From positions 1,195,927 to 1,259,926 of the forward strand of contig NZ_CADFDU010000001.1 of the NCBI RefSeq assembly GCF_902833045.1: 64,000 bases of DNA. The letters are read 5' to 3'. Each line of letters opens with the position of its first letter. Positions within the stretch are counted from its first letter, which is position 1. Positions 25,606 to 32,956 of the stretch are shown one piece after another. A program made the translations under genes and the position numbers. This stretch comes from Burkholderia sp. BCC0322. GTDB lineage: Bacteria > Pseudomonadota > Gammaproteobacteria > Burkholderiales > Burkholderiaceae. Below the pieces are notes generated by a model. It saw only the letters and a program-made list of their open reading frames with translations. It did no database searches and had not been told where the DNA came from.

Positions 25606-26667
25606 CTACACGCGGATGCCGGCGTTTTCCAGTCGCTTACTGATCGTGGTGATGATTGTCAGGAACTGATTTGTATCGAGGAAGTAGTTCGGGTAGGCAC
25701 GTCGCAACGATTCGATCGAGTCGGTGTTCACCAAAACGACTTGCAGGTTCCCATCTTTGCTGGCCTGCTCCTCGGCCTTCGCATATTCGCGGTTTGCTTC
25801 CTCGATTCGGCGTGTGCCATACGACGACACCGTCACTTCTCGCTTGTTTGCGTTGAGGATCACCAGATGGTAGCTCCCGCCGCTCGTGTCTTGACTGATG
25901 GCGTTTGCAGCAATGGCAAACGCCTTCAGCTTGCGTACAACATCGAGCCGATTAGCGCGCTCTACAAAATCGTTCCAGATTACTTGCTCACCCAACCCCT
26001 GAAAAGCTCCAGCGGGGACACATTGTTCCATGTGCGCGATTGCTGCACTCGCGACCTGGAAGAACTCCAGCCACTCCTGCGGCCCCTCGTTCGCTTTGAG
26101 AGCATGGTTGATGAATGTGCCCATGGTTTCCACCGCTGTCGCCCAGGCGTGCTGACGTCGCGTACGAATCTGCAGCTCGAGGCACAAACCGTTGTAGAGC
26201 GTCATCGCTGGATTGTTGTAGCGATAGATCAGGTGGACGCTCCGGTATCCGGAATCCTTCGGTGCGGCGATGTAGTCGTCTTCGTCGACGAGCTCGTGCG
26301 TCAAACCTCCATTCACGTACAAGTCACGAAGCGTTCGAACCTGCGGCATGGTGTTGACAACGGCGCGAAGTCCCCCGATGTCTTGCATCCGGGCGAGTTG
26401 CATGCCGGGATTCCGCACCAGTTTGGCCGCGATCGACGGAACACGCTTCAGTCGTTGCCCGACGAGTGCCTCTGCGCAAACTTTTTTGAGGCGAGCTCGC
26501 AGGGTCGCCTGGAACGTGTTGATTGGGTATGTGTGGCAAGCACGCCAGTGGTTGATCAGCGCAAGTGCTTCATGGAGCTCGGCGACACTCACAGCGGTGG
26601 GGTCGATCAGTACGTTGCCGGCGCGCGTCACTCCCTTCCTCGAAAATCGCGGAATCGGAAAGGCCAT
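25606..26667 (-). CDS. RelA/SpoT-domain nucleotide pyrophosphokinase (toxSAS-like)
   Basis: 353 residues. Residues about 50-185 form a complete (p)ppGpp-synthetase-type domain: ATP-loop RLKRVPSIAAKLV, catalytic DIGGLRAVV (Asp96, Arg101), substrate loop PKDSGYRSVHLIY (Tyr141) and LELQIRTRRQHAWA (Glu164, Gln166, Arg168). There is no HD hydrolase, TGS or ACT domain, so it resembles small alarmone synthetases, including the toxic phage-borne toxSAS group. A C-terminal region of about 120 residues (YHLVILNANKREVTVSSYG ... FLTIITTISKRL) is an accessory domain. ATG 26667 has GGGGA eight bases upstream. It is first in a pair with DUF4145 and lies beyond the portal/cos end of a P2-like remnant, a known defence-gene hotspot. 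It could make alarmones or pyrophosphorylate tRNA. Confidence 0.85.
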   Translation of the reverse strand: MAFPIPRFSRKGVTRAGNVLIDPTAVSVAELHEALALINHWRACHTYPINTFQATLRARLKKVCAEALVGQRLKRVPSIAAKLVRNPGMQLARMQDIGGLRAVVNTMPQVRTLRDLYVNGGLTHELVDEDDYIAAPKDSGYRSVHLIYRYNNPAMTLYNGLCLELQIRTRRQHAWATAVETMGTFINHALKANEGPQEWLEFFQVASAAIAHMEQCVPAGAFQGLGEQVIWNDFVERANRLDVVRKLKAFAIAANAISQDTSGGSYHLVILNANKREVTVSSYGTRRIEEANREYAKAEEQASKDGNLQVVLVNTDSIESLRRAYPNYFLDTNQFLTIITTISKRLENAGIRV

Positions 26668-26759
26668 GTCTTTTATCCCCGGTCAGTATGGCTCCGGCTG
26701 GCGGGAGCCGTTTGGTCCCGATTGTTCAGCGACAACAGAAAGTCTACGCTGCCCCGACG

Positions 26760-26778
26760 TGATAGTGATGCACTATCA
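26760..26778. promoter_or_regulatory. Operator-like palindrome upstream of the RelA/SpoT-domain gene
   Basis: TGATAGTG-ATG-CACTATCA is a perfect inverted repeat with eight-base arms, 93 bases upstream of the rel-type start codon. Its place and symmetry fit an operator for a dimeric regulator of the rel/DUF4145 pair. No regulator gene is recognised nearby. Confidence 0.55.
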
Positions 26779-26867
26779 TCTCCGGATCGGTAGTGCGGTG
26801 CAAGGACGTGATATCCCGGCCATGCTCCGACCTCTGGACGCAGTTATCTGACTGCACGCGTGCAGCT

Positions 26868-26986
26868 AAATTGCAGCTTGGATGAGCTGGATTGGCCTTG
26901 ATTGACCTTGTGCAGCCTTGGTTTTGCAGTTCGCGAGTTGCGTAAGGCTTTGATTTAAAGGGATGTATTGCGCGCCTGTAAAGCTC
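26868..26986 (+). repeat. 119-bp direct repeat, left copy
   Basis: Starts AAATTGCAGCTTGG and ends GTAAAGCTC; it recurs without gaps at 28067-28185, exactly 1199 bases further, with about 104 of 119 bases identical. Inside is a run of CTTG/CCTTG elements spaced 10 bases apart (GCCTTG-N4-ACCTTG-N4-GCCTTG). The two copies bracket the two-gene cassette 27019-27986. Confidence 0.9.
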
Positions 26987-27018
26987 GGTGGGATGTATAC
27001 CATGTGCGGGGTAACTAT

Positions 27019-27540
27019 ATGATCATGACACCAATCGGCCATAACGACGGCAGTACCACCTACATTGAAACCGACGAGGCCGGTGACACTCGCATTTATC
27101 TGGAATCAGATGGGGAGCGGCGAGAGATTGGTCAGGAAGGATCCGGGTTGACGCACGAAGAGGTCGTGGAACTGTACGCGGATTCCGACGGAACGATAGG
27201 CGATACGGTCTACGTACCCGATGACCCGCCATTCGGCGGAACCGACGGTTCCCCCGAGAACGATGGGGTTCTTCAGGCGAACGAGATGCAGACTGCCAAC
27301 ACTGACGGGCAGCAGGGCCCTGAGCACGATGGCAGTGGCGGTGCTGATCCCACCGGACAAGGGCAGCAATCTGATACAGGTGGTGGCGACGCGAATGATA
27401 GTTGGAATGGCGGAGGGGGGCAGGTTGATCCTGGAGTGGGAAATGACGGAAACTGGGCCCCCGATTCTGGGGCGGCCCCAGGAAACGATTTGGACTCAAA
27501 TCCCGGCCACACTGGGGACGACTCATGGGTAGAACTGTAG
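27019..27540 (+). CDS. Acidic Gly/Asp-rich hypothetical protein
   Basis: 173 residues from ATG 27019 (MIMTPIGHNDGSTTYIET), preceded by GGGGT. The first 75 residues have a mixed, strongly acidic composition (YIETDEAGDTRIYLESDGERRE). From residue 75 on it is a low-complexity chain of Gly, Asp, Asn, Gln and Ser without hydrophobic segments, likely disordered. No family is recognised. It carries no signal peptide. It is followed after eight bases by a membrane protein gene, and both lie between the 119-bp repeats, so they form a cassette. Confidence 0.65.
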   Translation: MIMTPIGHNDGSTTYIETDEAGDTRIYLESDGERREIGQEGSGLTHEEVVELYADSDGTIGDTVYVPDDPPFGGTDGSPENDGVLQANEMQTANTDGQQGPEHDGSGGADPTGQGQQSDTGGGDANDSWNGGGGQVDPGVGNDGNWAPDSGAAPGNDLDSNPGHTGDDSWVEL

Positions 27541-27548
27541 AGGCGCAC

Positions 27549-27986
27549 ATGCGAACGGCTCAACTTTGCTTCCTCGCCTTGACCCTGCTCGGCTTCGCTC
27601 AGATATTTTTTAATGGCGTGGCGGACGGGTTCCCACTATTACTTGTCCTCGGATTCACCGGCGTCTTCGGGATCGAGCTCATTCTGAAAGTCTTTCCCAA
27701 GGCATCAGCGCAAGATTCGCGTCGCGGACAACACCAGTACAACGCTGTTCACCCTGAGCAATCACCGCAAGCAATCGTGCAGCCGCCCCCGGTACCAAAC
27801 GTCGGCGTGCCTGGGGCTGAGAAGCCAAATGCGGGAACAAAGCGAGAAGATCAACTCAGCGCTGCAAGGTCGTGGACAACTGAACGCCGTGCGGCCGCAC
27901 TGGCTGGGCTTTTGGCGAAGGGCAGGATCACGGAGGAGGAGTTCCGAAGACGCTACAAGAGCCTTACCCAAGACGCTAAGGAATAG
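27549..27986 (+). CDS. Small membrane protein with C-terminal SHOCT-like motif
   Basis: 145 residues from ATG 27549 (MRTAQLCFLALTLLG), chosen for GAGG five bases upstream; the frame is open from ATG 27525 within the preceding gene. Two hydrophobic segments (residues about 4-22 and 28-50) form a membrane hairpin. A long Pro/Gln/Ser-rich linker leads to a C-terminal helix pair RRAAALAGLLAKGRITEEEFRRRYKSL, which resembles the SHOCT motif (L-x-x-L-x-x-x-G-x-I-T-x-E-E-F). SHOCT segments mediate oligomerisation or interaction. Function unknown; probably works with the acidic protein encoded just upstream. Confidence 0.7.
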   Translation: MRTAQLCFLALTLLGFAQIFFNGVADGFPLLLVLGFTGVFGIELILKVFPKASAQDSRRGQHQYNAVHPEQSPQAIVQPPPVPNVGVPGAEKPNAGTKREDQLSAARSWTTERRAAALAGLLAKGRITEEEFRRRYKSLTQDAKE

Positions 27987-28066
27987 GAAGTAGGTCGCGC
28001 GTCGGTTCCGCATATTGTTCGAGTCTTCCTCGGCACCGACTCGAATGTGCTTTTCGCAGTGCCGCC

Positions 28067-28185
28067 AAATTGCAGCTTGGGCGAGTTGGATTAGCCTTGA
28101 TTGACCTTGTACGACCTTGGTTTTGCAGTTTGCGAGTTGCGTGAAGCTTTGATTTATATGGATGTACTGCGCGTCGGTAAAGCTC
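28067..28185 (+). repeat. 119-bp direct repeat, right copy
   Basis: Second copy of the repeat at 26868-26986, same orientation, about 87 percent identical and without indels. The 10-base-phased CCTTG run is kept (CCTTG-attga-CCTTG-tacga-CCTTG). It ends about 145 bases before the right attachment site. Confidence 0.9.
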
Positions 28186-28217
28186 CGAAGGCAGCGTTTG
28201 ACCGCCCGCAAGAGTCG

Positions 28218-28287
28218 TCTAACTTGCTCCCGGAATGCGGCTGAAATCCTCGCGTAATCGTGAGAGGTATTTCCGCAATAAGTTAGA
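28218..28287. other. Inverted TCTAACTT/AAGTTAGA pair near the right border
   Basis: TCTAACTT (28218-28225) and AAGTTAGA (28280-28287) are inverted copies around a partly self-complementary spacer. The related GTGTCTAAC occurs twice beside the left border (20951-20959 and 20970-20978). Such short elements flanking both att cores could be arm-type integrase sites; this is a guess from position and similarity. Confidence 0.35.
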
Positions 28288-28328
28288 GGAAGTCACGGAA
28301 CGCCTTGATTTGATGTGATTTTGCGTCT

Positions 28329-28366
28329 GCAAGCTGCGCAGCTTTGCGGAAGTGGCGTTTCAATAA
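28329..28366 (+). repeat. Right attachment site (attR), second copy of the amn 3' end
   Basis: This stretch still reads K-L-R-S-F-A-E-V-A-F-Q-stop in frame. All four differences from the copy at 20867-20904 are silent third-position changes (AAA/AAG, CGG/CGC, TTC/TTT, CAG/CAA). The identical core is 28340-28359. The amn-type terminator follows at 28393. Confidence 0.85.
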
Positions 28367-28392
28367 CTGCCCGGCGCGGTGGCGCCTCCAAT

Positions 28393-28436
28393 GACAAAGG
28401 CCTCACGCGAACACTTGTTCACGTGAGGCCTTTGTC
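28393..28436. terminator. Hairpin terminator, originally that of amn
   Basis: GACAAAGGCCTCACG and CGTGAGGCCTTTGTC pair over 15 bases, with GAACA/TGTTC extending the stem inside the loop. It stands 27 bases after the attR copy of the amn stop codon and just before the convergent minus-strand gene, so it probably served amn before the insertion and also ends the secreted-protein gene. Confidence 0.8.
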
Positions 28437-28480
28437 TTTCGGCGTCAGCGCCGGGGCAGGACAGCCCGGCGGTGATGTGC

Positions 28481-28780
28481 TCAGCACTCACCCTTCTTCG
28501 CGTGTCCCGGCGGGCAGTGATAGCCGCGGCGATCGTCATGGCCGTGATGGCGCTCGTGATCTTCCCACTCCCGGCGTTCCCAGTAGCGGTGGCCGTCCCA
28601 GTAGCGGTCGCCATGCCAGCCGACGATGGCTGTTGGCGCCGGTGCGACCATGACGGGCGCGGGCGCGACGACGACCGGTGCGGGCGTGCCGATGTTGACG
28701 TCGACGTTGACGGCGTGGGCCAGGCCGGACAGCGAAAGGCCGAGGCCGGCGAAGGCAAGGGCGATCAGCGAGCGTTGCAT
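28481..28780 (-). CDS. Small secreted protein, His/Arg/Trp-rich C-terminus
   Basis: 99 residues: a signal peptide (MQRSLIALAFAGLGLSLSGLAHA), a short PAPVVVAPAPVMVAPAP repeat and a C-terminus rich in Tyr, Trp, His and Arg (GDRYWDGHRYWERREWEDHERHH). Similar small periplasmic proteins with P-x-P-V and Y-W-D-G repeats are common in Burkholderia, with no known role; the His-rich tail could bind metal. ATG 28780 has only a weak GGA ribosome site. The frame is open far upstream but without a better start. Confidence 0.75.
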   Translation of the reverse strand: MQRSLIALAFAGLGLSLSGLAHAVNVDVNIGTPAPVVVAPAPVMVAPAPTAIVGWHGDRYWDGHRYWERREWEDHERHHGHDDRRGYHCPPGHAKKGEC

Positions 28781-29171
28781 GTTCTTTTCCGTGATGTCGT
28801 TGTAAAGGGCCGGCGCGACGCGATGGAAGCGAGGGGGATCGTTCCACCGGGGGGAAACGCCGCACCGACACATGCAGTGTGCTGGCGCACGACGGAAAAC
28901 GCGAGGCGGGTTTGTTACGGCGGATTGGCGGCTGGCAGGCGCGGAGTGCGAGTGTCGGGCCGCGTCATTTGACAATGGCGGCCCGCGTGCGCGGATGATT
29001 GCGCGCGAGTCGCAAGGCACCGGCTGCACGGATTTGACATTCGGCGGCGCGAGGCCACGAAGCGCGATTAATCGCGCGTTACAAAGTGACACGCGGCAGG
29101 TGGCGGAATCGCCACGCCTGCCGCGTGCGAGGGGGACGCCGGCAGGCGGGCCGGCGGTCGTCACGAATGGA
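28781..29171. other. Intergenic stretch, nothing recognised
   Basis: About 390 bases between the small secreted protein and the LOG gene. Open frames here have shadow composition. No hairpin terminator, RNA gene or clear promoter was seen. Confidence 0.5.
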
Positions 29172-29930
29172 TTACAGGTAGAACATCCGGTCTTCTTCGG
29201 GGCGCGGCGGATGGCCGTCATCGTCCGAGCCTTCTTCCTCGCCGCTGTCCTCGTAGAACGCGAGCACTGCGTCGAGCACCTGGTCGGGATCGTCGATCAC
29301 CTGCATCAGGTTCATGTCTTCCGGATTGATGAGGCCCATCGGGATCAGCTGGTCGCGGAACCACTGCAGCAGCCCCTTCCAGAACTCGCTGCCGACGAGG
29401 ATGATCGGCACGAGGCGCGACTTCTTCGTCTGGATCAGCGTGAGCACTTCCGACAGCTCGTCGAGTGTACCGAAACCGCCCGGCATCACGATCACCGCAT
29501 CGGAGTTCTTCACGAACGTGACCTTGCGCGTGAAGAAGTGGCGGAAGCGCAGCGAGATGTCCTGGTAGTGGTTGCCGGCCTGCTCGTGCGGCAGCTCGAT
29601 GTTCAGGCCGACCGACGGCGCTTTACCTGCGTGCGCGCCCTTGTTCGCGGCTTCCATGATGCCGGGGCCGCCGCCGGAGATCACGGCGAAGCCGGCGTCC
29701 GACAGCTTGCGCGCGATCTGCGTGGCGAGCTTGTAGTGCGGCGTATCGGGTTTGAGGCGGGCAGAACCGTAGATGCTGACAGCCGGGCGGATCTCCGACA
29801 GGTACTCGGTCGCCTCGATAAACTCTGCCATAATCGTGAACATCTGCCACGATGCGCGCGCCTTCTTGGCCGTCGCGCGTTCTTGATCTGCGAGCGAACG
29901 CAGACTCGGAATCACTTTTCTCTTGTTCAT
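29172..29930 (-). CDS. LOG-family protein (Lonely Guy-type nucleotide phosphoribohydrolase-like)
   Basis: 252 residues, Rossmann fold with the LOG nucleotide motifs: VSIYGSARL, ISGGGPGIMEAANKGA and MPGGFGTLDELSEVL (the P-G-G-x-G-T-x-x-E catalytic/phosphate motif). Such proteins remove the ribose 5-phosphate from nucleotides (cytokinin activation in plants and actinobacteria) or AMP-like substrates. The N-terminal 50 residues and a C-terminal acidic tail (SGEEEGSDDDG) are additions seen in betaproteobacteria. Its ATG is one base away from the divergent polA ATG. Confidence 0.9.
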   Translation of the reverse strand: MNKRKVIPSLRSLADQERATAKKARASWQMFTIMAEFIEATEYLSEIRPAVSIYGSARLKPDTPHYKLATQIARKLSDAGFAVISGGGPGIMEAANKGAHAGKAPSVGLNIELPHEQAGNHYQDISLRFRHFFTRKVTFVKNSDAVIVMPGGFGTLDELSEVLTLIQTKKSRLVPIILVGSEFWKGLLQWFRDQLIPMGLINPEDMNLMQVIDDPDQVLDAVLAFYEDSGEEEGSDDDGHPPRPEEDRMFYL

Positions 29931-29931
29931 A

Positions 29932-32685
29932 ATGCCTGAAGAACGAAATCTGGAAGGTAAGACCCTGCTATTGGTTGACGGTTCGAGCTATCTGTATCGG
30001 GCTTACCATGCGATGCCTGATTTGCGTGGCCCTGGCGGGGAGCCGACCGGAGCGCTCTACGGAATCATCAACATGCTGCGCCGTATGCGCAAGGAAGTCA
30101 GTGCAGAGTATAGCGCGTGCGTGTTCGATGCAAAGGGCAAGACGTTCCGTGACGACCTTTATGCCGACTATAAGGCAAACCGCCCGTCGATGCCGCCCGA
30201 CCTCGCCTTGCAGGTCGAGCCGATCCACGGCGCGGTGCGCGCGCTCGGCTGGCCGCTGCTGATGGTCGAAGGCGTCGAGGCCGACGACGTGATCGGCACG
30301 CTCGCGCGCGAAGCCGAGCGGCACGGGATGAACGTGATCGTGTCGACGGGCGACAAGGATCTCGCGCAGCTCGTCACCGACCACGTCACGCTCGTCAACA
30401 CGATGACCAACGAGACGCTCGACCGCGAAGGCGTGATCGCGAAGTTCGGCGTGCCGCCCGAGCGCATCATCGACTACCTCGCACTGATCGGCGACACCGT
30501 CGACAACGTGCCGGGCGTCGAGAAGTGCGGGCCGAAGACGGCCGTGAAATGGCTGGCGCAGTACGACAGTCTCGACGGCGTGATCGAGCATGCGGGCGAC
30601 ATCAAGGGTGTGGTCGGCGACAACCTGCGCCGCGCGCTCGACTTCCTGCCGCTTGGCCGCAAGCTCGTGACCGTCGAGATGGCCTGCGATCTCGCGCCGC
30701 ATCTCGAATCGATCGAAGCGTCGTTGAAGACCGACGGCGAAGCGCGCGACCTGTTGCGCGACATCTTCGCGCGCTACGGCTTCAAGACCTGGCTGCGTGA
30801 AGTCGACAGCGCGCCGGCGGAAGGCGGCGGCGCCGATGCGCCGGAAGGCGAGCCGGCGCCGGTGGTGGCGGCCGACATCGGCCGCGAATACGACACGATC
30901 CAGACCTGGGAGCAATTCGATGCGTGGTTCGCGAAGATCGACGCGGCCGCGCTGACCGCATTCGACACCGAGACGACCTCGCTCGATCCGATGCTCGCGC
31001 GGCTCGTCGGTCTGTCGTTCTCGGTCGAGCCGGGCAAGGCTGCGTACCTGCCGGTTGCACACCGCGGCCCCGACATGCCCGAGCAGCTTCCGCTCGATGA
31101 AGTGCTCGCGCGCCTGAAGCCGTGGCTCGAATCGGCCGATCGCAAGAAGGTCGGCCAGCACCTGAAGTACGACGCGCAGGTGCTCGCGAACTACGACATC
31201 GCGCTGAACGGCATCGAGCACGACACGCTGCTCGAATCCTACGTGGTCGAATCGCACCGCACGCACGACATGGACAGCCTTGCGCTGCGTCATCTGGGCG
31301 TCAAGACGATCAAGTACGAAGACGTGGCCGGCAAGGGCGCGAAGCAGATCGGTTTCGACGAAGTGGCGCTCGTGCAGGCCGCCGAATACGCGGCCGAGGA
31401 TGCGGACATCACGTTGCAGCTGCATCACGCGCTGTATCCGCAGGTTGCGCGCGAACCAGGCCTCTTGCGCGTGTATCGCGAGATCGAGATGCCCGTGTCG
31501 CTCGTGCTGCGCAAGATGGAGCGCACGGGTGTGCTCATCGACGATGCGCTCCTGCACGCGCAGAGCACCGAAATTGCGACGCGCCTGATCGAGCTCGAAG
31601 CGCAGGCGTACGAACTGGCGGGCGGCGAATTCAATCTCGGCTCGCCGAAGCAGATCGGGCAGATTTTCTTCGAAAAGCTGCAGTTGCCGGTCGTGAAAAA
31701 GACGCCGAGCGGCGCGCCGTCGACCGACGAAGAAGTGCTGCAGAAGCTGGCCGAGGACTACCCGCTGCCGAAGCTGCTGCTCGAGCATCGCGGGCTGTCG
31801 AAGCTGAAGTCGACCTATACCGACAAGCTGCCGCGCATGGTGAACCCGTCGACGGGCCGCGTGCACACGAACTACGCGCAGGCGGTTGCGGTCACGGGCC
31901 GCCTTGCGTCGAACGATCCGAATCTTCAGAACATTCCGGTGCGGACGGCCGAGGGCCGGCGGATCCGCGAGGCGTTCATCGCCTCGCCGGGCCACCGGAT
32001 CGTGTCGGCCGATTATTCGCAGATCGAACTGCGGATCATGGCGCACATCTCGGGCGACGCGTCGCTGCTGCGTGCGTTCTCGCAGGGCGAGGACATCCAC
32101 CGCGCGACGGCTGCCGAGGTGTTCGGCGTGACGCCGCTGGAGGTCAATTCCGACCAGCGCCGCATTGCGAAGGTGATCAACTTCGGGCTCATCTACGGGA
32201 TGAGCGCGTTCGGGCTCGCGTCGAATCTCGGCATCACGCGCGATGCGGCGAAGCTCTATATCGACCGCTATTTCGCCCGCTACCCGGGCGTTGCGCAGTA
32301 CATGGAAGACACGCGCTCGTTGGCGAAGGAGAAGGGTTACGTCGAAACCGTCTTCGGTCGCCGGCTGTGGCTGCCCGAGATCAACGGCGGCAACGGCCCG
32401 CGCCGCCAGGCGGCCGAGCGCGCGGCAATCAATGCGCCGATGCAGGGCACGGCGGCCGACCTGATCAAGCTGTCGATGATCGCGGTGGACGACTGGCTCA
32501 CACGCGACAAGCTTGCATCGCGGATGATCATGCAGGTGCACGATGAACTGGTGCTCGAGGTGCCCGACGGCGAACTGTCGCTGGTGCGCGAGAAACTGCC
32601 GGAAATGATGTGCGGCGTGGCGAAGCTGAAGGTGCCGCTGGTTGCCGAAGTGGGCGCCGGTGCGAACTGGGAAGAGGCACACTGA
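29932..32685 (+). CDS. polA: DNA polymerase I
   Basis: 917 residues, full length. The N-terminal 5' nuclease opens TLLLVDGSSYLYRAYHAM and has the metal-site Asp cluster VEGVEADDVIGT, VSTGDKDLAQL and LIGDTVDNVPG. The proofreading exonuclease keeps its Exo I residues (FDTETTSLD). The family A polymerase domain has motif A (VSADYSQIELRIMAH), motif B (RRIAKVINFGLIYGMS) and motif C (MQVHDELVLEV). Gap filling, primer removal and repair. ATG 29932 has no Shine-Dalgarno sequence and is one base from the divergent LOG start, so promoter and leader must lie inside that gene or the mRNA is leaderless. Confidence 0.97.
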   Translation: MPEERNLEGKTLLLVDGSSYLYRAYHAMPDLRGPGGEPTGALYGIINMLRRMRKEVSAEYSACVFDAKGKTFRDDLYADYKANRPSMPPDLALQVEPIHGAVRALGWPLLMVEGVEADDVIGTLAREAERHGMNVIVSTGDKDLAQLVTDHVTLVNTMTNETLDREGVIAKFGVPPERIIDYLALIGDTVDNVPGVEKCGPKTAVKWLAQYDSLDGVIEHAGDIKGVVGDNLRRALDFLPLGRKLVTVEMACDLAPHLESIEASLKTDGEARDLLRDIFARYGFKTWLREVDSAPAEGGGADAPEGEPAPVVAADIGREYDTIQTWEQFDAWFAKIDAAALTAFDTETTSLDPMLARLVGLSFSVEPGKAAYLPVAHRGPDMPEQLPLDEVLARLKPWLESADRKKVGQHLKYDAQVLANYDIALNGIEHDTLLESYVVESHRTHDMDSLALRHLGVKTIKYEDVAGKGAKQIGFDEVALVQAAEYAAEDADITLQLHHALYPQVAREPGLLRVYREIEMPVSLVLRKMERTGVLIDDALLHAQSTEIATRLIELEAQAYELAGGEFNLGSPKQIGQIFFEKLQLPVVKKTPSGAPSTDEEVLQKLAEDYPLPKLLLEHRGLSKLKSTYTDKLPRMVNPSTGRVHTNYAQAVAVTGRLASNDPNLQNIPVRTAEGRRIREAFIASPGHRIVSADYSQIELRIMAHISGDASLLRAFSQGEDIHRATAAEVFGVTPLEVNSDQRRIAKVINFGLIYGMSAFGLASNLGITRDAAKLYIDRYFARYPGVAQYMEDTRSLAKEKGYVETVFGRRLWLPEINGGNGPRRQAAERAAINAPMQGTAADLIKLSMIAVDDWLTRDKLASRMIMQVHDELVLEVPDGELSLVREKLPEMMCGVAKLKVPLVAEVGAGANWEEAH

Positions 32686-32956
32686 CGCACCGCCGCGCGG
32701 TTCCCGATTCCTGCGGCATATTGTTGCAGGGATGCTGAATATCGAGATGGTTTGCTTGTGGTCAACGCGCAAGCTCCCGGACAATGCATGTCATTGATGC
32801 GGGGGCATGCGCACCCCGCGTTCCGGGGTTGGAAACATCGAAGTGCTTCGAACTGCACATCGATGGTGTTCGAACCGGTTAATCCACCGGGTGGCGCGAA
32901 TGCATCGCGTTTGCACTGTTCGGCGGCAGCAGTTTCGAATCGCAAAGGGGGAACAG

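Larger units (their letters stand above)
20878..28359. mobile_element. Degenerate P2-like prophage/genomic island integrated in the 3' end of amn
   Basis: The roughly 7.5-kb element is bounded by the duplicated amn 3' end. Contents from left to right: tyrosine integrase C-terminus, gpV N-terminus, lectin-like cargo gene, gpS, 5'-truncated gpR, 5'-truncated portal gpQ, a noncoding stretch where P2 carries cos, DUF4145 and RelA/SpoT-domain genes, and a two-gene cassette between direct repeats. Capsid, terminase, lysis, most tail and replication genes are gone, so it cannot form particles. The native amn terminator lies just beyond the right border at 28393-28436. Confidence 0.85.

Noticed and set aside
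26868-28185. CRISPR array or IS element as explanation for the direct repeats
   Set aside because: Only two long copies, no spacers, no terminal inverted repeats and no transposase between them.
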